A DNA stretch of 21,138 nucleotides from JANNWF01 sp052390415. Its GTDB lineage: Bacteria > Pseudomonadota > Gammaproteobacteria > Xanthomonadales > Xanthomonadaceae. The notes beneath the pieces were generated by a model. It saw nothing but the letters and a program-made list of their open reading frames with translations. It was not told where the DNA came from and searched no databases. A program made the position numbers and the translations under genes. The stretch lies in assembly GCA_052390415.1 (NCBI GenBank), contig JBQTGY010000071.1, positions 1-21,138 of the forward strand, given 5' to 3'. Shown here one piece after another: positions 1 to 6,426 of this stretch (within the stretch, counting starts at the first letter, position 1; each line of letters begins with the position of its first letter).

Positions 1-301
1 TGGTGCGCCTCGTCAAAAGTGATGAATCTCAAAATGACAAAGTGTTCGCTGCGTTTTCCCGCTGGCACGATGCTCACTTGGTCTTTGCGGCCATCGCTGC
101 GTTGCGCCTCGCCGCAATGGGCCCACCAATACGACACGGGGCGCCGTTCGCTGGCCGCAAAACCGCTCCGGGCAACAGCCCCGCGTAGCGGCGAAGCCGC
201 CGAACGTGATCACTCGCGCCCCCTCATGAAATGTCCGGGTTAAGGACAGATCGCGCGCAGCCACGATCTGATCCGTCGATTTACAAGTCACAGCAACGGT
301 G

Positions 302-504
302 GTCCAGCTGGCCGTCATTGCGGCTACGCCGAAAGCCCTCCGCCAGCATGTGAGCGAGCAGCAGGCGCAGGAAGTCGACCCCGGGCAAGCGGCGAATATC
401 AAGCATGCCGGTCTGCGTGTCGCCATCAATGGCGAGGATGTCGGCCTCGCTGAGCCCCCGCAGTCGAGGTAGGGGGCGAGGTAGGCGAGCACCTGTACGC
501 CCTC
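302..504 (-). pseudogene. Remnant of an IS91-like (Y2) transposase, frameshifted
   Basis: Two minus-strand frames together read like the C-terminal part of an IS91-family transposase. Positions 504-460 give EGVQVLAYLAPYLDC. After a frame change at about 460 the reading continues as GLSEADILAIDGDTQTG and then LPGVDFLRLLLAHMLAEGF, ending near 302. From memory, family members carry a motif of the form YLxxYLxRGxxxExDIL...LPGxxFLxLxLQHVLPKGFRRxRN, which fits both halves across the frame break. The segment that normally lies between the two parts (VTFRYRDA-like) appears deleted, and no N-terminal catalytic HUH domain is present. It is therefore a dead fragment. It sits downstream of the peptide exporter and marks past mobile-element activity at the edge of the island. 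No intact gene is apparent in 1-300 or 505-697. Confidence 0.6.
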
Positions 505-697
505 GCCCACAGAGGTGCAGTGCAAACAGCAACAGCAACAGCAGCCGAACGAGCTCGGCTCTACAAGAGCTCGCCAAAGAGAGCTGATTGGCGGCACTGC
601 TAGAGCGGATGCTCCGCTGCGTTCCAGGAGCAAACACAATCTCGGAAACGTCGAGCCAAGTCTCCGCCAGGTCGCGGCAACCGACGCGTCGGCTTGC

Positions 698-2872
698 CTA
701 CGCCGCCACCGCCGATTGCTGCGTCAGCGGATGCTGGGCAACCTCGGTCGGCCGCAGCAGATCACGCGGACGGAAGGTCTGCACGATGCGGCCGCCGTGC
801 ATGACCACCACGCGATCAGCGCTGTGAATGGTCTCCGGGCGGTGGGCAATGATCACGCGGGTGATCTTGAGCTGCTTCACCGCGTCGTTGACCAGGCGCT
901 CGCGCTCAACGTCGAGATGACTGGTGGCCTCATCCAGGAACAGCAGCTTGGGTTGCCGATACAGCGCGCGCGCCAGCAGCACGCGTTGTTTCTGGCCGCC
1001 GGAGAGTGAGGTGCCCATGTCGCCGATCAAGGTGTTGTAACCCATCGGCATCGCTGCAACATCCTCATGCACGGCTGCCATTCGGGCGGCATGTTCGATG
1101 CGTTCGTGATCTGTTTCGGGGTCAAACAGGGCGATGTTGTCGGCCAGCGAACCGGCGAACAACTGATCTTCCTGCATCACCGCACCCAGCATGCCGCGGT
1201 AGCGACGCATGCCGACCTGCTCCAGTCGCTGGCCGCCGACCTGGACTTCACCCTGCACGGGTTTCAGCAGGCCCAGCATCAACTTCACCAGCGTGGTTTT
1301 GCCGCAACCCGAGGCGCCAATCACGGCGACCGATTCGCCTTCCTCAATGTCCAGATCGAGATCCTTGACCACCCAAGGCTCACCCTCGGCGTAGCGATAG
1401 CTCAGGTTTTTCACACTCAGCACGGGCCGCAGTTCGGCACCCGTGCCGACATTCAGGCGAGCATCCTCGTGCTCAGGCGTCGTCAGCGCGATATCCGCCA
1501 AACGTTCACCGTGCAATCGCAGCATGCGCAGTTCGAACAGCTTTTCGATCAGCGCGGCCGTGCGCGATGTGAACTGATCCTTGTACGCCAGAAACGCCAC
1601 CAGCATGCCGACCGAGAAGGTCGCATCCAGCACCGCCAGCGCACCCAGCCAGATCACGATGATGCGTTCGGAACCGAACAGCAGGCGATTGGCGGCGCCA
1701 AAGCCGACCCCCAACCGCACCAACGAAAAATCGCGGTTCGCAGTATCCACATTCAGATTCAGGAATCGGCTGCGGCGATCTGCTTCCCGATCCGCGAGCT
1801 TGATGGTCTGCACGCCGCGTATCGACTCCAGCAGATGGCTTTGCGCTTTGGCACCGCAGACGATCTGTTGTTCGGTGGCTTCACGCAGCGGTGCATACAT
1901 CACCAGCCGCAGCCCCAGGTACAGCAACACCGCACCCACGGCCACCGCAGCAAGCATCGGCGCATACAGCCACATCACCACCAAGGTGATCGCGCCGAGC
2001 AAGCCGTCAAGCAGCGCTTCGACGAAACTCGTGGTGAGCGCGCGCTGGATCGCCTGCAAGGAGCCAAACCGCGAGACGACGTCGCCGAGATGGCGCTTCT
2101 CGAAATAGTCGATCGGCAGCCGCAACAGGTGGGCGAACACGTTCGCTGTCCATTGCAGATTGAGGTGGATGCCGAGATAACCAACCGCCCAGCTGCGCGC
2201 GGCCGATACCGCGGCCTGGAAGGCGATCAGCATCAGAAACGCCACGCCCAGCACGGTGATCAGGCTGCGATCCGAGGTCACCAAGGCGTGGTCGATCATC
2301 CACTGCATGTGGAAGGGCATGACTAGCACGAACAGCTCCAGCACCAGCGCCAGGCCAAAGATCGTCATCAGTGCACGCTTCAGGCCCGACACCTGCCCGA
2401 GCAGTTGACGCAAAGTCACCCGCTGGCGTGCTTCCTGTGGCCGGAAATCGGCACCCGGCTCAAGCTCGAGGGCGACGCCGGTGAAGTGTCGGGAGGCCTC
2501 TTTCAGGCTCAGCGTGCGCTCGCCGCGGGCGGGATCGAGAATCGTCACTCGACGCGCATCGACCGCCTTCAGCACAACGAAGTGGTTCATGTCCCAGTGC
2601 AGCACACACGGGGTTTTCAGCTGCGAAAGTTCGTCCAGCTCCAGCCGCACCGCGCGCGCGGTCAGTCCCATGCGCCCGGCGATATCGATCAGGCGTACCA
2701 GATTCGCGCCTTTCAGCGACAGCGAATGCTGCTGGCGAAGCGTCGGCAAATCCGTCAACAAACCATGGTATCCGGCAACCATCGCCAGACACGCAAGCCC
2801 ACATTCGGCGGCCTCGGTCTGCAGGATCGGGCGAAGGCGGGAGCGTTTGGTTAGAAGGTCGGGAATGTTCAT
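698..2872 (-). CDS. Peptidase-containing ABC exporter for GG-leader peptides (CvaB/LagD type)
   Basis: This is a 724-residue inner-membrane exporter that should cleave double-glycine leaders and export the cores. The N-terminal C39 peptidase (about residues 10-145) has the hallmark QTEAAECGLACL with catalytic Cys24, the His of WDMNHFVV (about 97) and the Asp of ILDPARG (about 113). Transmembrane segments lie at about 165-440. The nucleotide-binding domain has Walker A GASGCGKTT (519-527), signature LSGGQKQR (623 on) and Walker B LLFLDEA (643-649). The start was set at ATG 2872 because the protein then begins a normal distance before the Cys motif; an in-frame GTG at 2905 would add 11 residues. 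Neither has a strong ribosome site. The gene lies downstream of a bacteriocin-like peptide gene (3236-3448), and an HlyD-type partner lies at 6427-7677. TolC is not in the window. All catalytic residues are intact. Confidence 0.95.
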   Translation of the reverse strand: MNIPDLLTKRSRLRPILQTEAAECGLACLAMVAGYHGLLTDLPTLRQQHSLSLKGANLVRLIDIAGRMGLTARAVRLELDELSQLKTPCVLHWDMNHFVVLKAVDARRVTILDPARGERTLSLKEASRHFTGVALELEPGADFRPQEARQRVTLRQLLGQVSGLKRALMTIFGLALVLELFVLVMPFHMQWMIDHALVTSDRSLITVLGVAFLMLIAFQAAVSAARSWAVGYLGIHLNLQWTANVFAHLLRLPIDYFEKRHLGDVVSRFGSLQAIQRALTTSFVEALLDGLLGAITLVVMWLYAPMLAAVAVGAVLLYLGLRLVMYAPLREATEQQIVCGAKAQSHLLESIRGVQTIKLADREADRRSRFLNLNVDTANRDFSLVRLGVGFGAANRLLFGSERIIVIWLGALAVLDATFSVGMLVAFLAYKDQFTSRTAALIEKLFELRMLRLHGERLADIALTTPEHEDARLNVGTGAELRPVLSVKNLSYRYAEGEPWVVKDLDLDIEEGESVAVIGASGCGKTTLVKLMLGLLKPVQGEVQVGGQRLEQVGMRRYRGMLGAVMQEDQLFAGSLADNIALFDPETDHERIEHAARMAAVHEDVAAMPMGYNTLIGDMGTSLSGGQKQRVLLARALYRQPKLLFLDEATSHLDVERERLVNDAVKQLKITRVIIAHRPETIHSADRVVVMHGGRIVQTFRPRDLLRPTEVAQHPLTQQSAVAA

Positions 2873-3032
2873 TCGAATGTTCCGAGGTGCAGCAGCGAAG
2901 AGCACATCCTCGCGCTTGAAATGTTGACCAGAGTTCGCCGAACTTCCGTGCTAAGGAGAACCCTACCGTCGCCTCTTCTGTTGGCGATGGTCACGGCTCA
3001 TCAAGAAACCAGCTGACCATTGCAGTGCTGAA

Positions 3033-3155
3033 TCAGCGGAGTATTTGGGCGATGGAAATGCCGATCGCTATCCCGATGGACATGCCTGAAAAGAACCAAC
3101 GCCGGGTCAGCGGGCTCGTGTTGGGATTCGGTGTGAAGCCGGTACGAATTGGCAC
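3033..3155 (-). CDS. Tiny single-helix membrane peptide (candidate immunity protein)
   Basis: This 40-codon ORF starts with GTG at 3155 behind an AGAGGA ribosome site 7 bases upstream. It has a polar, Thr/Pro/Asn-rich N-terminus (MPIRTGFTPNPN...), a basic TRRW junction and then one hydrophobic segment, WFFSGMSIGIAIGISIAQIL, that could span a membrane once. The TRR just before the helix predicts a cytoplasmic N-terminus. It lies between the bacteriocin-like gene (3236-3448) and its exporter (698-2872) on the same strand. Small hydrophobic proteins in this position are often immunity proteins, but I recognise no family, so that role is inference. There is no GG leader. The good ribosome site and sensible topology support it; its small size keeps confidence moderate. 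Confidence 0.5.
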   Translation of the reverse strand: MPIRTGFTPNPNTSPLTRRWFFSGMSIGIAIGISIAQILR

Positions 3156-3200
3156 AGGGTTTTTCCTCTCGCGAAAACGTGAAGGACGAACGTGGGAATA

Positions 3201-3228
3201 AGGTGGGCCTGGATGTCCAGGCCCACCT
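3201..3228 (-). terminator. Perfect 13-bp hairpin between the peptide gene and the next ORF
   Basis: AGGTGGGCCTGGA at 3201-3213 is exactly complementary to 3216-3228, leaving a two-base centre. The hairpin begins 7 bases after the stop codon of the bacteriocin-like gene in the direction of transcription. Only a short weak T run (TTATTCCC) follows, so it may be a partial terminator or an mRNA-stabilising stem that keeps peptide transcript levels above exporter levels. Confidence 0.55.
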
Positions 3229-3235
3229 CAACAAC

Positions 3236-3448
3236 TCACTGAGTGCTGATGTAGGAAGCGGTGACTGCCACGCTGATCCCAATCATGGCGAGCGGAAACC
3301 AAACCGGAGCCGTCGCGCCAGCGGCGAGGATGCCAACACCGATGCCGATGATTCCAAGATTTGTGCCGATTGCAGTGGCCTGATCCGTGCCGCCGCTGAC
3401 TGCGTTCAATTCCGCTGCGTCGAGGGTGTTCATATCGATGGTGTGCAT
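3236..3448 (-). CDS. Bacteriocin-like secreted peptide with a double-glycine leader
   Basis: This 70-residue precursor has the leader MHTIDMNTLDAAELNAVSGG (1-20), whose ELNAVSGG end fits the hydrophobic pattern cut by C39 peptidases. The predicted core of 50 residues is very hydrophobic and Gly/Ala/Ile-rich, with runs such as LGIIGIGVGILAAGATA and a WFPLAMIGISVAV segment. It has no Cys and few charges. This is the look of class II bacteriocins or hydrophobic microcins that act on membranes. The ATG at 3448 has a strong AGGAG site 7 bases upstream; a second in-frame ATG at 3433 would give a 15-residue leader like those of the peptides at 8205 and 8417. The gene lies upstream of the exporter with its own C39 domain. 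Antibacterial activity is inferred; no named family is recognised. Confidence 0.8.
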   Translation of the reverse strand: MHTIDMNTLDAAELNAVSGGTDQATAIGTNLGIIGIGVGILAAGATAPVWFPLAMIGISVAVTASYISTQ

Positions 3449-3737
3449 TGTGTTCTCCTGGTTTTGAGTAGGTGGGGTCGATCCCCAACTTGTTACTCGT
3501 CAGCGGAAATGCAGATCGATCACGGTGAGAGATGGCTTCAATGATCGCTGTGGCGCGCTCAACCCGCTCACGCGGCTGCCGTTTCGCAAGCAGCGCCACC
3601 CAGCTGATCGAGTCCGCATTGTCGATCCGAGTAACTCCGTGAGTTCCATCACGGGAGCGCAGCCGGAGCGATCTCGCGGGACGGACACGCCCTGATCGGC
3701 GCGTTGATCTTCTGTTGATCACTTGGCAGGTGACGCC

Positions 3738-3941
3738 GTGGAAGCTGGTCCACAAAAAATTAGCGTCATCGGATTTACCGTCCGTTGGTTGCTGTCTGCA
3801 TTTGTCGTCTGGTGGGTTGCGTCCCATTGGTGGCAATTGGTCGGTTGGCCATCATTCGTCGTCGCCGGCTTCGTTCTCGCGGTTTTGGCGGAAGCGCCCT
3901 TGCACTTGCGTGGTGTGCGCTCGCGAAAAGCTGCTGATTAG
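3738..3941 (+). CDS. Small two-helix membrane protein, unknown function
   Basis: This is a 67-residue ORF from GTG 3738, preceded by GGCAGGTG 6-8 bases upstream; a TTG at 3723 would add five residues. It has two hydrophobic Trp-rich segments, one around VRWLLSAFVVWWVASHWW and one around FVVAGFVLAVLAEA, and a basic C-terminal tail (LRGVRSRKAAD). It is divergent from the bacteriocin-like gene, 289 bases away, and a strong terminator follows 68 bases after its stop. That placement, together with a good hydrophobic layout, supports a real gene. An immunity or accessory role is possible, but nothing in the sequence shows it. Confidence 0.45.
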   Translation: MEAGPQKISVIGFTVRWLLSAFVVWWVASHWWQLVGWPSFVVAGFVLAVLAEAPLHLRGVRSRKAAD

Positions 3942-4008
3942 CTGATCGACGGCCTGCCATCGGCTGCTTCAGAGCAGGCCGAGTGTTGCCAACAATGCAC
4001 GAGCACCA

Positions 4009-4038
4009 CAAAAGCCCCCGGCCAGCCGGGGGCTTTTG
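4009..4038. terminator. Strong bidirectional intrinsic terminator
   Basis: CAAAAGCCCCCGGC (4009-4022) pairs perfectly with GCCGGGGGCTTTTG (4025-4038) around a two-base centre. The G+C-rich inner stem flanked by A4 and T4 makes it usable from either strand. On the plus strand it closes the small membrane ORF ending at 3941. On the minus strand it could isolate the bacteriocin-like operon from transcription coming through the hydrolase gene. Confidence 0.85.
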
Positions 4039-4487
4039 CGTTGAGGCCAGGCCAGTACGCAAAGCGCCAGTGGTCTGACCAACCTGGCCTCGCCGACTGA
4101 CCGGCTTGGCTGGCGGAACTGACCGCTGCAGGCAACCGGATGACCGGTCGTTCCCGGTCCATTCTGTTGAAAACTAGACATCCGAAAATGGCGTGGATTT
4201 CCACCGCCTCAAACGCCCGTGTCCCGAAGGAGCGAAAGGCTACGCGCGGTTCCTCGCCACAACATTGCGCGCGGGTGACGGTTCTCTTCCTCGGTCAGGG
4301 TGAACGGACTCGCCGGACGTCGGTTCTTGCACCTGTGGCAAGGAAGGGAGAACGTTCCAGGCGCGCGTAGTCATGCCCGTCATGTTTGGATACGCCGCAT
4401 GCGCACGCTGGTTGGAGACAACGAAGGCGCGGCGCGATCCGCCTGGGATGAACCTGATTGCAGATCCCGAATCTCGAATCATCGCCA
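4039..4487. other. About 450 bases with no evident gene
   Basis: Short open frames occur on both strands here (for example 4240-4488 minus and 4140-4370 plus), but their translations are Arg/Ser/Pro-rich with no recognisable fold, no convincing ribosome site and mutual overlap. I see no RNA gene or repeat array. Together with the inverted-repeat element that follows, it may be eroded mobile DNA. Confidence 0.5.
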
Positions 4488-4588
4488 TAGGGCCTGTTGA
4501 CAGTCACAGAGCAGGCTGCGCCGCGCAACACCGCCTGAGGGCCAGGCAGAAGCAACGCGACCTACTCCGTGGATGTCAACAGACCCTA
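4488..4588. mobile_element. 101-bp miniature element with 15-bp terminal inverted repeats
   Basis: The left end TAGGGCCTGTTGACA (4488-4502) and the right end TGTCAACAGACCCTA (4574-4588) are inverted repeats matching at 14 of 15 positions. The 71 bases between them hold no ORF of note. The outer TA on both sides is compatible with a TA target duplication, though two bases prove nothing. A size of about 100 bp with GGGYCTGTTGAC ends is what a non-autonomous MITE-like derivative of an insertion sequence looks like. Its right end supplies or overlaps the TAG stop of the hydrolase gene. The parent transposon is not identified. Confidence 0.6.
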
Positions 4589-6019
4589 GCTCCCCGGCCG
4601 CCAATACTGCTGATGTGCCGTCCACGCGGCCTCCTGCAGACGACGGACATCGGTGGCGCTGAAGCGGTGGACGCGGCCGTTGGCGAGAGTGAGCTGCGCC
4701 GGCAGGCCGACCGGCGAGCGCTGGTAGAGCGCCGCATACATTGAGAGCGCGACGCCGTAGGTGCCCAGCGCCGAGGGATGGAAGTCATCGCTGGCGAACA
4801 GCGACAGATTGGGATCGAGACGCCAGGCGGCGCGCCAGGCCTCGCCGGCGGGGATGAACATGCCGTCCACTTCCATCGCGGCGTTGGAATACGAGCGACG
4901 CACGGCATCGAAGAAGCTGAAGCGGGTGGCATCCGGCCACACCATGTAAAGCGCCGGTCGGGCGCCGGCGTTGCGGATCAGTTCGTCCATCACGCGCGTC
5001 CACTCGCGCAGGTGGGCCTGGCTCTCCGGCAGCGACGACGGGCCCTGCTGCATGATCACCCGCTGATAGTCGCCATTCGCGAGTTCAATCTGCACGTCGC
5101 CGGCATCGTAATGCTCCTGCAGCGAAGCACCGGGAATGGTCAGTGCATCGGCGTGGAGAGACTTGCCGGCCTGCGCGGCGACTGCGACCAGCATGGCCGG
5201 CAGATCGTTGGAATACGTAAGGCTGTTTCCGATGAACAGCACGCGCTGCGGCTCGGTCGAGGTATCCGTGCCGATGTTGCGAACTTCTACCTGCAGCTGG
5301 AGCTGGTCGCCGACCACCCGTGCCTGGGCAGCCAGCAGGTCGGCGCCGGCGTCGAGCACGTCGCCGCGGGCGTCGATCCCACTGACTTCGAAGCGCGCGG
5401 CGCCGTCGGCGTGGGCGCTGCCGGAGGGTCCGGTCAGCGCCAGCAGCAGCGCGGCCGACAGCAGCGTGGCGCCGATCACTGCGCAATTCGCGGATCCGCG
5501 GCCGCTGCGCCAGGCGACCAATCCGAACAGCGAAACCAGCAGGCTCAGTCCGAGCGGGCCCAGCGCGGGTATCACCTGGCTGTCGCCGGGCAGGCCGAGC
5601 AGCAGGGTTACCCAGTCGCCGTCAGCATCCAGCTGGTCCTGCGCTGGCTGGTCGATGCGCTCGACGACAAAGTGCAGAGGCAGCTGACGCAGGGTCGAGA
5701 ACCAGCGCAACGGCAGCGACCAGGCGATCAGGTCTCCGCCGTTGGCACCTTCTCGGATGCCCAGCGTCCGCGGCTGCTCGTCGCGATGCTCGAGCCGCCA
5801 GATGCCGTCGCGGCAGGACTCGATGCGGCTGTCGAGGATGCGCTCGCGGTCGGTGTGGGCCAGCAGGCGCCACTCGTTGCCTCCGAAGTCGGCGCCCGCA
5901 GCGCAGCCGGTTTGCGGATCCTGATCGAGGTCGATCAATGCCTGGACACGGAACTCGGCGGCATTGACGGTGCTGGCAACAGCCAGCCATGACAGCAGGA
6001 CGAGGAAGGCAAGGCGCAC
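4586..6019 (-). CDS. Secreted or membrane-anchored SGNH hydrolase with an internal sorting-like segment
   Basis: This is a 477-residue protein from GTG 6019, behind GGAG spaced six bases. The frame stays open to 6187, but that upstream part is Lys/Gly/Pro-rich and precedes the signal peptide. The signal peptide is MRLAFLVLLSWLAVASTVNA, followed by a beta-rich domain (about 21-145). Residues 150-174 (VIPALGPLGLSLLVSLFGLVAW then RSGRG) resemble an IPTL-CTERM-type tail (Pro-x-Leu, hydrophobic stretch, basic end), here in mid-protein. A second hydrophobic stretch (179-204) precedes the hydrolase. The SGNH domain (259-434) has block I VLFIGNSLTYSNDLP with Ser266, a GPSS block (about 326), and DDFHP with Asp412 and His414. 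It should be an esterase or acylhydrolase acting outside the cytoplasm; the substrate is unknown. The stop codon lies in the inverted-repeat element. Confidence 0.8.
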   Translation of the reverse strand: MRLAFLVLLSWLAVASTVNAAEFRVQALIDLDQDPQTGCAAGADFGGNEWRLLAHTDRERILDSRIESCRDGIWRLEHRDEQPRTLGIREGANGGDLIAWSLPLRWFSTLRQLPLHFVVERIDQPAQDQLDADGDWVTLLLGLPGDSQVIPALGPLGLSLLVSLFGLVAWRSGRGSANCAVIGATLLSAALLLALTGPSGSAHADGAARFEVSGIDARGDVLDAGADLLAAQARVVGDQLQLQVEVRNIGTDTSTEPQRVLFIGNSLTYSNDLPAMLVAVAAQAGKSLHADALTIPGASLQEHYDAGDVQIELANGDYQRVIMQQGPSSLPESQAHLREWTRVMDELIRNAGARPALYMVWPDATRFSFFDAVRRSYSNAAMEVDGMFIPAGEAWRAAWRLDPNLSLFASDDFHPSALGTYGVALSMYAALYQRSPVGLPAQLTLANGRVHRFSATDVRRLQEAAWTAHQQYWRPGS

Positions 6020-6426
6020 GGGATGCTCCGCGTTGAATGGCCAGACGAAGGCGGCTGGAGCTGCGCAGACTGTGCTCACGGGCGCCGGTTGGCGCGCTGC
6101 TCCGCCTCCCTTTTTTCCCCGCTTTTTCTCCGCAGGCTGGCCGCAGTGGCCCGATATTTCGGGAGGATTCGTTTTCAGCCGTGCCACGCGCGTACAACGT
6201 GGGTATCACGGCCGCACGCTTCCGGCCCGCACCAGCGGGTGATGTGGGTCGAACCTCGCGACTCATGCGAGTTCAACCGCTCAGCAGTGGTCGCTGTGCG
6301 CGCTGCAGCTCGACGACCTGGCAAACCTATGAGGTGTGAGTCAATTTCGGGCAGCGAGTGCGCGTTCACATGCGCAAGACATGCTGCTTTGAGGGCCTGG
6401 CAGCCCTCGATGCTTGATCGCTGTGC
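6020..6426. other. Intergenic, hydrolase upstream region and HlyD 3' flank
   Basis: I see no convincing gene here. In the minus direction just after the HlyD stop, GAGGGC and GCCCTC (6391-6396 and 6403-6408) can form a six-bp hairpin, but no T run follows, so it is only a weak terminator candidate. A promoter for the hydrolase should lie within about 6030-6200; no clear -35/-10 pair stands out. Confidence 0.4.

Noticed and set aside
519..545. CAACAG-type short tandem repeat (poly-Gln in one frame)
   Set aside because: Only about four imperfect units, with no gene around it; it probably arose by slippage in the eroded IS91 flank.
1067..2326. Plus-strand ORF of 419 codons opposite the ABC exporter
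   Set aside because: Shadow frame of the exporter; rich in His, Gln and Arg with no recognisable domain.
2966..2990. Hairpin CCGTCGCC/GGCGATGG upstream of the exporter gene
   Set aside because: Eight pairs with one mismatch and no T run in either direction; too weak to call a terminator or attenuator.
3473..3487. TGGGG-TCGAT-CCCCA palindrome ahead of the bacteriocin-like gene
   Set aside because: It could be an operator, but the five-bp arms are too short and no second copy precedes the other peptide genes.
4778..5992. Plus-strand ORF of 404 codons opposite the SGNH hydrolase
   Set aside because: Shadow frame; the minus strand has a signal peptide, the SGNH blocks and a ribosome site.
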